Below, piece after piece: positions 51,917 through 59,595 of a stretch of 64,000 bases of DNA (positions are counted from its first letter, which is position 1; each line of letters begins with the position of its first letter). The notes under the pieces were generated by a model that worked only from the letters and a program-made list of their open reading frames with translations, did no database searches and was not told the origin of the DNA. The stretch spans positions 186,001 through 250,000 of the forward strand of contig NZ_BAABJG010000003.1 in the NCBI RefSeq assembly GCF_039543185.1, in the 5' to 3' direction. The stretch is from Paenibacillus_S vulneris (GTDB lineage Bacteria > Bacillota > Bacilli > Paenibacillales > NBRC-103111). Made by a program: the position numbers and the translations under genes.

Positions 51917-51965
51917 GGTTACGGAACGATAGCTTAATTAATCATTCAAATGATTAAACTAACGG
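51917..51965 (+). repeat. Cassette-type repeat, short copy with an AT stem
   Basis: GGTTACGGAACGATAGCTTA is followed by the hairpin TTAATCATT-CAA-ATGATTAA and CTAACGGATAAC. The ends fit the family while the stem is different, which argues that the fold or spacing and not the sequence is kept. Confidence 0.55.
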
Positions 51966-52004
51966 ATAACAAATTTTTGATGAGACGAAGAGGGGGAAAC
52001 CGAA

Positions 52005-52460
52005 ATGAAGACGATCAAGTGCATGATGGACCATCTCTACTGGGCAGACGGACGCATCTTGGACGCGCTTGAGGAGAGTGAGACGAAGAACAAGGACCTT
52101 CTGAAGCTGGTTCGGCACGTCGCGGTCGCGGAACGAGTCTGGCTGTCCCGATTGCAGGGCAAGGCCAGCACGCAATATTCGTTGTGGGAGGAAGCGGAAG
52201 ACCTGTCGGCAATCCGGACGATGTTCGAAGAAAACGCCGAGCAATATCGCATCTATATCGAAGAACTCGAGGAATCCGAGTTGGACGAGATGGTCGACTA
52301 TGCGAACCAGAGTGGGGTTCCATTCCGAACGTCCGTCAGGGACATCCTGTTGCAGGTCCTCTTACATGGGCAATATCACCGGGGACAGATCAACCGGGCA
52401 CTTCGAATCGAATCGGCAGAGCCTGCCCAAGTCGATTACATCACGTTCGCGAGGCTCTGA
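52005..52460 (+). CDS. DinB family protein
   Basis: A 151-residue classical DinB protein. Metal ligands are expected at H38 (LVRHVAVAERVW), H121 and H125 (HGQYHRGQ), with an N-terminal HLYWAD motif. These four-helix proteins are metal-dependent, some of them bacillithiol transferases; expression in Bacillus is often damage- or stress-linked. AGAGGGGGA precedes the ATG. It is GC-rich and is the last gene of the array. Confidence 0.9.
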   Translation: MKTIKCMMDHLYWADGRILDALEESETKNKDLLKLVRHVAVAERVWLSRLQGKASTQYSLWEEAEDLSAIRTMFEENAEQYRIYIEELEESELDEMVDYANQSGVPFRTSVRDILLQVLLHGQYHRGQINRALRIESAEPAQVDYITFARL

Positions 52461-52553
52461 CAGGGCGTAATAATCACCATTAATAGGTCTGTTGGCCGTG
52501 AGGCGAATAGGGCACGCTGTCCATGCTATAACAAGAACTGTTTATCTGACAAA

Positions 52554-52595
52554 ATGGCGATCACTCTACGGTTTGGAACCGGGAGCGATCGCCAT
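52554..52595 (-). terminator. Nested-hairpin terminator of the minus-strand hypothetical
   Basis: ATGGCGATC (52554-52562) pairs with GATCGCCAT (52587-52595), and CGGTT / AACCG forms an inner hairpin. On the minus strand it is followed by TTTT. Confidence 0.65.
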
Positions 52596-52627
52596 ACTAA
52601 TACAGTAAGGATTTAATGTAACGCGTA

Positions 52628-52924
52628 CTAAATGGGATTGTTGTCCTTTATGAACGTTTTGGCCAAGCTATCAGCATACCGATCCCTTGTATGAGGATCC
52701 TCGTAATCTTCAAGAACATCGATGAGATATTCCTCCCCGGGTCTATATGCTTTGAAAATAAACTTCTCTTTATTTTCTATGCGTACATCATGACCACAGT
52801 CCTTAAGACATTGCTCAAAGTCTTGTATTGTAGGTTTCTGATGGTCCTCCAAATAAATAAGCCCTCTTAGCAGCCGTGTTCCTGTCTTACTAATCATTTT
52901 AAAATGGACGATATGCTCTTTCAT
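52628..52924 (-). CDS. Hypothetical protein (98 aa)
   Basis: A 98-residue soluble protein (RLLRGLIYLEDHQKPTIQDF, EEYLIDVLEDYEDPHTRDRY). The family is unknown. GGAGGAAAA precedes the ATG at an ideal distance and a terminator follows, so it is a real monocistronic gene. Confidence 0.68.
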   Translation of the reverse strand: MKEHIVHFKMISKTGTRLLRGLIYLEDHQKPTIQDFEQCLKDCGHDVRIENKEKFIFKAYRPGEEYLIDVLEDYEDPHTRDRYADSLAKTFIKDNNPI

Positions 52925-53089
52925 TATTATTTTCCTCCAATAAAAGGTATCATCGTTCCATTGTATAGTAATGAAAATTTGAAGTCAGTGATATTTGATA
53001 CAGACTGGTTTCCAACCGCTTCGGAACGGACGGCGGATTACGCGACAGCATGGGTGCTGTGCTTGAGCGAGCCTTGTAAGCTGGAACAG

Positions 53090-54106
53090 TTATCTCGCAT
53101 ATTTGTCCAAATGCCTGATAAAGGAGGTAATTCTCCTTTCGTCCTGAAGAACTTGCAGGAATTCTTTCTCCGAAGTTGTTTTATCTTTTAAACTTCTATG
53201 ATTAAATTTCCTGAGCAAAAGGTACATCGTTCGAGGAAAACGCAGCCAGACCTTCAAAAGAGCAAAATCTTCTTTTTTGAGCTTGGTAACCGACTGATAT
53301 CCATCGAGGATGGAACGAGCGATCGCAAAATTCCATTTATGATCCTTACACGAATTATACAGGACCCTGTATAAATCGTAAGCGCGTAAGTCGACTCGAA
53401 GGGTTTCAAAATCGATCAGATGAGTTCCCGTACTATTTAATATAAAATTAGTCGGTCCACCATCTCCATGACACAAGGTAGCCCTATTTCGGCTTCCACT
53501 GCAAATTGCCTTATACTTAGACTTGAGTAAACTCTGAGATGCTGCTTTAGAATAGCCCAAAATTTCATGTCCATGCTGCTTAAGAAGATTATCCATACGC
53601 CTGTGGTACCCGTTTTTATAGGCAGTAGTTACATGCTTTTTCAAGAAAAGGTGTTGTCCCCGAATCATTCTTGGCCAGCTTCCCAACATGTTAGAAGAAC
53701 CGGCTTTCAAAAAATCAGCGCTCCGGCCCGCATTATGAAATTTCGCTAAGGCAATTCCGCATGCGCGCATATCTTTACTTGAACGAGGGTTAGGCCATCT
53801 TCCTTGTATCCATGGGGTGAGTATATAATTGGTTCTAGAATGTGTTTTTACGAATAATCGTTTCCCTTCCCGCGTCAGTGGCCTTCGCCAGGCGATTTTA
53901 GGAAACCCCTTTTTCCTAATTCTAAGGAGTGCTCTATCCATCCAATGCAGACGAGTCACCGGGCAGGGCATACGCTTTAAGCAATGCATACTGCCATCGA
54001 TCAAGACAACTTTATAAACCCCTTTTTGGACATAGTCTATTCGTTTGGCCTTTACCTTAAACTTGGTAAGCAATGCAGCTGCTTCAGGAGTGTAGTTGTT
54101 ACCCAT
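53090..54106 (-). CDS. CotS-like spore coat kinase-fold protein
   Basis: A 338-residue APH-fold protein. The loop LCHGDGGPTNFIL (HGDxxxxN) and HLIDFETLRVDLRAYDLYRV are those of the CotS/CotI family, coat proteins with a kinase fold. It has a very basic character, common for coat proteins. It starts directly after the glycosyltransferase stop codon, with AAAGGAGG inside that gene, so the two are translationally coupled, as in the cotSA-cotS pair of Bacillus. Confidence 0.85.
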   Translation of the reverse strand: MGNNYTPEAAALLTKFKVKAKRIDYVQKGVYKVVLIDGSMHCLKRMPCPVTRLHWMDRALLRIRKKGFPKIAWRRPLTREGKRLFVKTHSRTNYILTPWIQGRWPNPRSSKDMRACGIALAKFHNAGRSADFLKAGSSNMLGSWPRMIRGQHLFLKKHVTTAYKNGYHRRMDNLLKQHGHEILGYSKAASQSLLKSKYKAICSGSRNRATLCHGDGGPTNFILNSTGTHLIDFETLRVDLRAYDLYRVLYNSCKDHKWNFAIARSILDGYQSVTKLKKEDFALLKVWLRFPRTMYLLLRKFNHRSLKDKTTSEKEFLQVLQDERRITSFIRHLDKYAR

Positions 54107-55297
54107 TTACTTCCTCCTTTTTAGGCGTACAAATAATTTTTTGTATCGCTCGGCTATATCAGGCCACCGATAGCGCCGCGCCATGAGCTTGGCGTTTCGT
54201 ATTCTCCACTTTGTTTTCGCTGGGTTTGTCAAGACTTGCTCGATCGATGTTGCGATGGCTTTACTAGTAACGTATGGAATAATTTGTGAGTTTCGATGAT
54301 TGACAAATTCCTTCAAACCGCCGGCTCGGGTGGAAACAAGGGGGTTGCCATAAGCCATCGCCTCAAGTGCTGTAAGACAAAATGATTCCCCCTGAATGCT
54401 TGGTACGACGACTATACCGAAGGATGCATATTTATGTTTTATTTTATGTGGAGGAATGAAGCCCGAAAATCGGACTTTCGATGCAAATCCTTTACGTCGT
54501 GCGATGGCAGCAAGTCTATTTCGATATTTGCTAGAGCCTTTGCCGATGATCGTTAAACTGAGCTTACTACGCTTACGCGCCAACATACCCGTAGCCTCTA
54601 CTAAGGAGGTAACCCCTTTGGACGAAATCATTCTTCCGACGTAGAGAATCTTATGCCAAGGTGCCTTTGATGCATGGGAGGAAGGCGTTATTCCATGGGG
54701 GACTACTATTGTCTTTGATGAAGCTTTTGGATATCTCTTCACAATGTTAGCCCGCAACCATTTACTTGGAGCAATGACCCGATCGGCACCTAGAATAATT
54801 TCCCTTAAGATTTTTTCCCATCTCTGTCCTGATTCAACTAAAGAGTGGCAAGTGTACACAATGGGAATCCGATACTTTTTCTTGTAAAACAATGCTTCCC
54901 TAGCATATTCCAAACTATGCACATGAATAACATCCGGTTTTCTCCTAATATATTTTGAGGCCGCCCGTCTTAAAGAACCGATTTTGTAAGAACGCTTGCT
55001 GCTGTCAAAATAAAGTGCAGTTCGGGGAACACCAATTACGAGCAATCCGTTCTGCCGGGTGTACGTTACTTGCTTGCCAGAACCTTGATTCCACACGATC
55101 ATCTCCATGTTTTTTCTACCCATCGCTTGTGATAGGTTGGTAGCAACAGTTCCAAGACCACCGATGATTAGTGGACTAAACTCCGTTGTCATCACCCAAA
55201 TGTAAGGAGAACGGAATCCTCCCATATCAGCAACCATCCTTTCCAACGTTTTGATTCGTTCTTCCTTTTGAACTTCAAGCAAAAAATATGTCCACAT
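54107..55297 (-). CDS. Family 4 glycosyltransferase, CotSA-like
   Basis: A GT-B fold glycosyltransferase of 372 to 396 residues. The N domain has FSPLIIGGLGTVATNLSQAM and VIHVHSLEYA, and the C domain has ILYVGRMISSKGVTSLVEAT and GESFCLTALEAMAYGNPLVS, the EX7E region that binds the nucleotide sugar. It is probably involved in coat or exosporium glycosylation together with the CotS-like protein. The ATG at 55297 has no ribosome site; the ATG at 55225 (GGAAAGGA upstream) is a good alternative that removes 24 residues lacking family similarity. Confidence 0.88.
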   Translation of the reverse strand: MWTYFLLEVQKEERIKTLERMVADMGGFRSPYIWVMTTEFSPLIIGGLGTVATNLSQAMGRKNMEMIVWNQGSGKQVTYTRQNGLLVIGVPRTALYFDSSKRSYKIGSLRRAASKYIRRKPDVIHVHSLEYAREALFYKKKYRIPIVYTCHSLVESGQRWEKILREIILGADRVIAPSKWLRANIVKRYPKASSKTIVVPHGITPSSHASKAPWHKILYVGRMISSKGVTSLVEATGMLARKRSKLSLTIIGKGSSKYRNRLAAIARRKGFASKVRFSGFIPPHKIKHKYASFGIVVVPSIQGESFCLTALEAMAYGNPLVSTRAGGLKEFVNHRNSQIIPYVTSKAIATSIEQVLTNPAKTKWRIRNAKLMARRYRWPDIAERYKKLFVRLKRRK

Positions 55298-55455
55298 CTA
55301 TAAATGCGCGAGCTTGTAAAATGGGCTTTCGCATATATTTAGCTAAAACTGCTTACGCATAATTTATGTAGACAACGAAAAAGTGTTTGGACGATGTTGA
55401 CAAATAGTGATTAGTACATAGTAGAATCCCAATACCATAAAAAGAAGGGGAACTA

Positions 55456-55713
55456 GTGGAAAAATACGTACTTGATAGACTCGAGGCATACATCGAAGGA
55501 CAGGTAAGTGTAGATGGTTTCTGTGGAACTATTCTCATAGCCCAATCAGGTAAATGCCTAATATGTAGAGGATGGGGATTGGCTAATCGAGAACATTTAA
55601 TACCAAATCAAGTGGAGACAAAATTCCGTATCGGATCTGTTAGTAAACAATTTACAGCCGCAGCAATCTTGTTGAAACGATTTGATCGTCAGAGTAATTC
55701 CAATCCGTGGTAA
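55456..55713 (+). pseudogene. Truncated beta-lactamase-family serine hydrolase
   Basis: A GTG start with AGAAGGGGA opens an 85-codon frame: DGFCGTILIAQSGKCLICRG, then FRIGSVSKQFTAAAILL, which holds the SxxK nucleophile motif of class C-like beta-lactamase-family hydrolases. The frame then ends in unrelated residues at TAA, far short of the usual 350-500. A 3' deletion is likely. Confidence 0.72.
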
Positions 55714-55793
55714 TACGAACAAAAATATAAAACGTTGATGAAGGGCATTTTAGCATAACGTTTATTCCACATAAATTTCACCCAAAAGTTAAG

Positions 55794-55825
55794 TTGACAT
55801 TGACACAGTGTCAATGTTTTATGAT
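55794..55825 (+). promoter_or_regulatory. MerR-type promoter with dyad in the spacer
   Basis: The -35 TTGACA (55794-55799) and the -10 TATGAT (55820-55825) are 20 bases apart. A perfect inverted repeat with half-site ACATTGACAC (55797-55817, one central base) fills the spacer. This is the arrangement of MerR-activated promoters. The likely regulator is the merR gene at 56868. Confidence 0.82.
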
Positions 55826-55852
55826 ACGGGGGAAAGGAGATGAGATATCCGA

Positions 55853-56785
55853 ATGAAAGAAAATGATCGAAGTGAGACTGCAGCAAGCTATGATTCTGGC
55901 ACAGCGGGAGTTAATCTCCCATCGGTGAGTGTCATCGGTTTAGGCATGATGGGTTCAGCTCTAGCCCAAACGCTCCTGAATGAAGGACATCAGACGACCG
56001 TCTGGAATCGCACGCCAGGCAAGGCTGACGCACTTATGAAGCAGGGGGCGAGGATAGCGAGTTCAGTGAAAGAAGCGATTACAGTGAGCCCGATTGTGGT
56101 GATCTGCGTAATGGATTACGGAGCCGTACATGAGATCCTTGAGGAGGCGGGTGAGTTATTGGCCGGCCGGGCGATCGTAAACCTCACAAACGGGACTCCG
56201 GCACAAGCCCGTCAAACAGACTCTTGGGTAACCAGCCGGGGTGCCGAATATTTGGACGGCGGGATCATGGCTGTCCCGCAGATGATCGGAACCTCCGGCG
56301 CACTTGTGCTGTATAGCGGTTCGGAAAAGGTTTTCCAAACCTATCAGCCGACGCTACAATGTCTAGGGGCCGCGAATTATCTTAGCGATGACCCCGGGTT
56401 GGCGGCCCTATACGACTTAGCACTGCTAAGTGCCATGTATGGGATGTTCGGGGGGTTCTTCCATGGAGTTGCCATGGTCCGTTCGGAGCAGATCAAAGCG
56501 GAAGCGTTCACGTCCATTGTGATTCCCTGGCTTCAGGCAATGTCGGCCTCTCTGCCTCTGTTGGCGAAGTCGGTTGATGAAGGTGATCACCTAACGAACG
56601 TGTCCAGCCTTTATGTCAACCAGGCGGGATTTATTAATTTCATTGACGCGTGTCGAGAGCAGGGCGTGAGTACGGAGCTGATGACACCGATTCAAGAATT
56701 GATCAATCGGGGGGTTGCAGAAGGCTACGGTACCGATGGACTTTCGAGGCTAGTTGAGCTTATCCAGAAACCCGTTTCGGTTTAA
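55853..56785 (+). CDS. Imine reductase-like NAD(P)-dependent oxidoreductase
   Basis: A 310-residue protein of the beta-hydroxyacid dehydrogenase superfamily. The cofactor loop VIGLGMMGS is at residues 27-35. The position of the catalytic lysine is taken by D188 in GLAALYDLALL, the arrangement of imine reductases (IREDs), and NLTNGTPAQAR agrees with that family. It could reduce cyclic imines. The first 24 residues are an unusual extension; AAAGGAG lies about 13 bases before the ATG. A MerR-type promoter and a convergent merR gene suggest induction by a small molecule. Confidence 0.83.
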   Translation: MKENDRSETAASYDSGTAGVNLPSVSVIGLGMMGSALAQTLLNEGHQTTVWNRTPGKADALMKQGARIASSVKEAITVSPIVVICVMDYGAVHEILEEAGELLAGRAIVNLTNGTPAQARQTDSWVTSRGAEYLDGGIMAVPQMIGTSGALVLYSGSEKVFQTYQPTLQCLGAANYLSDDPGLAALYDLALLSAMYGMFGGFFHGVAMVRSEQIKAEAFTSIVIPWLQAMSASLPLLAKSVDEGDHLTNVSSLYVNQAGFINFIDACREQGVSTELMTPIQELINRGVAEGYGTDGLSRLVELIQKPVSV

Positions 56786-56815
56786 GCGATTGCCAGCAGC
56801 TTGTCGGAATGGTAC

Positions 56816-56853
56816 AGAAAGGTCAGTTCTAGACCATAGAGCTGACCTTTTCT
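56816..56853. terminator. Bidirectional terminator between convergent genes
   Basis: AGAAAGGTCAG (56816-56826) pairs with CTGACCTTTTCT (56842-56853), with T runs on both strands. It serves the oxidoreductase and the merR gene. Confidence 0.85.
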
Positions 56854-56867
56854 ATACCCTTTTCCGC

Positions 56868-57281
56868 TCATAGAGTTTGGCTTGATTGTTCGGCGGAAGC
56901 GATCGCTGTGCTTATCATCGCTTTCTGGCCTCTCATTTTTTCTATACGTTGTTCGAGTTTGCGTTGTACCATAGTCATCGTTTGAATTTGTTGGACGATC
57001 TCCGCATGTTTTTCCTCATAGGCCCCGAGCATTTCCTCACAGAACTCATCACTATCATAGGCATCTAAATCTTCATGGCACTTTAAAATTTCAAGAATTT
57101 CCTTCGTTGACATACCGAGTTCTAAATAAATTTGTATCGTTTTGATTCGCTTGATGTCTGCCTCGTCAAATTCCCGATAATCATTATCTAAACGCTTTGC
57201 GGTCAGCAGCTTTTGCTTTTCGTAATACCGGATAGAACGGGCGCTGACGCCGGTTGCTTTCGAAAGCTGGCTTATTTTCAT
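56868..57281 (-). CDS. MerR family transcriptional regulator
   Basis: A 137-residue regulator. The winged helix is MKISQLSKATGVSARSIRYY, then EKQKLLTAKRL, followed by a wing with YREFDEAD and a long coiled dimerisation helix. No metal-binding cysteines stand at the usual places; C69 and C82 are isolated. AAAGGGG lies upstream. It is convergent with the imine-reductase-like gene whose promoter has a MerR-type dyad. Confidence 0.92.
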   Translation of the reverse strand: MKISQLSKATGVSARSIRYYEKQKLLTAKRLDNDYREFDEADIKRIKTIQIYLELGMSTKEILEILKCHEDLDAYDSDEFCEEMLGAYEEKHAEIVQQIQTMTMVQRKLEQRIEKMRGQKAMISTAIASAEQSSQTL

Positions 57282-57379
57282 CGGATAGCCCCTTTCATAA
57301 AGATGTTATTTCTATTATATAGGTACCTTCCATTACTTCCAAGCATTGAGCGAAGCGGGAAAATCATTTTCAAAAAAAG

Positions 57380-57412
57380 AAGCAGCCCACTCCCTTGCGG
57401 AACGAGCTGCTT
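57380..57412 (-). terminator. Terminator after the exosporium-like gene
   Basis: AAGCAGC (57380-57386) pairs with GCTGCTT (57406-57412) with further pairs inside, and the minus strand continues with a T run. Confidence 0.78.
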
Positions 57413-57475
57413 TTTCTCACTTAGAAAATCTATTACTGATGCTTTTGTAAGCATCTTTCAGGCATAGAGGCGCTG

Positions 57476-57901
57476 TTAATTTCTGGTTTTAACAGCTAAT
57501 CCACTAAACGATATAGGCCCTACAACATCCACTCTTGTATTTGCAGTAAGATTTTCTGCCGTGACTGTGTAAGCATGGGCACCTGCTTTTACATTTCTAT
57601 CTTCAGCCTGGAAGGTAACGATATAATTTTGTTCCGAACCCGTAGATTCGATGCCTTGCTGTGTGTTGAAAATTTCTGTGTTATCGCGGAAGACTCTAAA
57701 ACGAATCTGCGCAATGCCTTTGATACCTCTGACACCAATGGAAGCTACCAAGTCCACCCGATTCGGTTGAGAATTCGCTGGAATCCGTATAGGGATCGAT
57801 GCTATGCCGGATTTTTGGGGGGAACGCCGAATAGTGAACGATCTGGCCGGATTGAATTTACTAAGCGGCTGGACGGCTGCTTTATCAAGAATACGTACCA
57901 A
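57476..57901 (-). CDS. Exosporium protein C-like spore surface protein
   Basis: A 141-residue protein with no signal peptide. The middle (RVDLVASIGVRGIKGIAQIR, then FRVFRDNTEIFNTQQGIEST) and the end (VENLTANTRVD-like, ending VVGPISFSGLAV) follow the pattern of the exosporium protein C family of spore formers. The frame is open to an ATG at 58084, but the extra 61 residues are not family-like and GAGGAG is spaced exactly for the TTG at 57901, which I take as the start. It is probably expressed in the mother cell late in sporulation; no sigma-K promoter was verified. Confidence 0.68.
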   Translation of the reverse strand: MVRILDKAAVQPLSKFNPARSFTIRRSPQKSGIASIPIRIPANSQPNRVDLVASIGVRGIKGIAQIRFRVFRDNTEIFNTQQGIESTGSEQNYIVTFQAEDRNVKAGAHAYTVTAENLTANTRVDVVGPISFSGLAVKTRN

Positions 57902-58165
57902 AAATATCAGCTCCTCTTTTTTTTGATACATCAAGATATGTAAGAGATTAGTAAAATGATTGGACAAACATTTAATAGAAGCATCTTTTTGGAAATCTCC
58001 ACTCATGCTGGTAACAGACGGGTTTGAAATAAAAAAATGAAGCCTCTTTAAAGAGCTCCACGTAGATATATCGCGAATTTTCATTTTCCATTATATGGGT
58101 TACCAATGACATAGGGTATAATAAGACTCAGAAACTAAGAAGTACTTACAACAAGGGGAATTAGA

Positions 58166-59032
58166 ATGGTATTAAAAAAAACAAAGCTAATTGTTTCCTT
58201 ATCGCTTTTGATAATAGGTTTGTCGAGTTTTGGGATTCAAGACATTAACGCATGGGAACAAAAAATACTTATTTATCTTAATGGTAAAGAAAAGACAGAT
58301 TGGAATCCCCAATTCATAGATGGTCGTGTGTATGTACCAGTTAGGTCCATTGCTGAATCTCTAGGTGCCAAAGTAAGTTGGGATGACCAAAGACATGCTG
58401 TAGATATTAATGCCGACATCAAAATGATTGCTTCTATTCCAGAGGAAGAAACGTACCTGTACGCTTTAAATAAAGCTGATAACTTGTATAAAGATCTAAT
58501 ATTAAGTATCAAAGGTGTTAAAAAAGTTTTCAATTGGGACACCATTGCTATGATAGAAGATTTACCGCAATTGTCTTATTTGGATTTGAATAATGATCAA
58601 AAGAAAGAGTTGGTTATTATTTTAAGTCAAGGTCATGGCACAGGCTACTCTAATGAAGCTATTCATATTATTAATCCTGAAAACTTTACGGAATATAATA
58701 TAGAAAATCCACTAGATATCGTTAAAAACAATGTCACAACAAGAATCATATCTGATACTGAAGTTGAGATACAAATAGGTGATGCGATTTCCAAAATAAA
58801 TGTAAAGGATGTCCCTTATGAATATTCCCAACTGTTCCCGGCTAACATTTCTGAAATTAGATATGAAAATTTTATTCAATATGAAATGTCCAATAATACA
58901 ATAAAAGCAGCTGTTGGAGTCGAAGGAGATTATTTGAAATCTATAGGGGATATTGTAATCGAATATTCGTTTAAAGATGAAGGGTTTACAATGAATAATA
59001 TTTCATTTAAGAAAACGAGCTTGCCTAATTGA
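58166..59032 (+). CDS. Secreted stalk-domain protein
   Basis: A 288-residue secreted protein. A signal peptide with a long hydrophobic core ends near residue 29. Residues 35-80 are a stalk domain: ILIYLNGKEKTDWNPQFIDG, then RVYVPVRSIAESLGAKVSWD. The rest is acidic and contains PQLSYLDLNNDQKKELVIIL, an EF-hand-like calcium or FG-GAP-like loop. No enzyme motif is seen. AAGGGGAA precedes the ATG. It is AT-rich compared with its neighbours. Confidence 0.83.
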   Translation: MVLKKTKLIVSLSLLIIGLSSFGIQDINAWEQKILIYLNGKEKTDWNPQFIDGRVYVPVRSIAESLGAKVSWDDQRHAVDINADIKMIASIPEEETYLYALNKADNLYKDLILSIKGVKKVFNWDTIAMIEDLPQLSYLDLNNDQKKELVIILSQGHGTGYSNEAIHIINPENFTEYNIENPLDIVKNNVTTRIISDTEVEIQIGDAISKINVKDVPYEYSQLFPANISEIRYENFIQYEMSNNTIKAAVGVEGDYLKSIGDIVIEYSFKDEGFTMNNISFKKTSLPN

Positions 59033-59055
59033 GCTTGAAACATAACCAAGTAGAA

Positions 59056-59355
59056 TCATTTGCTTTTACCAAGGTACACCAGCAAACTAATTACCGACAA
59101 AATCGCAACGATAATAAACATAATAAAAGAAACAGGGTCGCCGCCCATGGATAATGCATCGGAGAGAATTCCTATTTGATAAGTCATAAAACCGGATACT
59201 ATTAGACAAATACATAGGATAAGGCTGATGGTAAATCCATTCACTAATGGATAGTGCTTCTTCTGGAAGAGCATCACTAACACGGAGACAATTAGAACAA
59301 TGATCAACAATAGATAGATCGGTCTGAAATTGGTAAAAACATTTGCAGTCTCCAT
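59056..59355 (-). CDS. Small membrane protein with three helices (99 aa)
   Basis: A 99-residue protein with three hydrophobic helices at about residues 12-29, 40-60 and 75-94 and short charged ends. No family is recognised. AGGGGGAT precedes the ATG, which supports the call. It is convergent with the stalk-domain gene. Confidence 0.65.
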   Translation of the reverse strand: METANVFTNFRPIYLLLIIVLIVSVLVMLFQKKHYPLVNGFTISLILCICLIVSGFMTYQIGILSDALSMGGDPVSFIMFIIVAILSVISLLVYLGKSK

Positions 59356-59516
59356 ATAATCCCCCTGTCACCTGCATTGTGAATCTTGTTTGCGATGCCT
59401 CTTTTCTACTATTCTTCGAACCTCATTATTAGTATATTTCTTCCAGAAGCTGATGACAATTCGGTAGTGAAATTAGAATCTTCCTTCTTCGCTCGTCTTA
59501 ATACATTGAGTAAAGA

Positions 59517-59558
59517 AAAGCACTTCTCTACCCCCTCTCGAGAGTAAAGAAATGCTCT
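59517..59558 (-). terminator. Terminator after the BMP-family gene
   Basis: On the minus strand AGCATTTC pairs with GAAGTGCT (one wobble) around a 21-base loop, followed by TTTTCTTT. Confidence 0.62.
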
Positions 59559-59595
59559 TGGTACAAACCTAACGTATCGTTATCCGAACGCAGGC

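Larger units (their letters stand above)
41175..51965 (+). other. Cassette-like array: single genes separated by a hairpin-bearing repeat
   Basis: At least six complete-looking and several partial copies of one repeat stand between mostly single plus-strand genes. The array includes the DHFR-like, APH, isochorismatase-like, DUF1871-like and DinB-like genes and small unknown proteins. The two-component system with the FAD oxidoreductase is the one long insert. No recombinase is present in the window. Outlying partial copies occur at 36048, 36915, 12353 and 12941. Confidence 0.55.

Noticed and set aside
36048..51965. Canonical integron with attC sites
   Set aside because: No intI-type integrase is visible and the repeat ends are direct TAACGG/GATAG blocks instead of the inverted RYYYAAC/GTTRRRY core. 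The analogy is kept as a hypothesis only.
36048..51965. CRISPR array
   Set aside because: Repeats are about 90 bases, unevenly spaced by whole genes, diverged, and there are no cas genes.
52904..53191. Plus-strand frame of 95 codons
   Set aside because: It covers the ribosome site and start of one minus-strand gene and the 3' end of another and has no start signal of its own.
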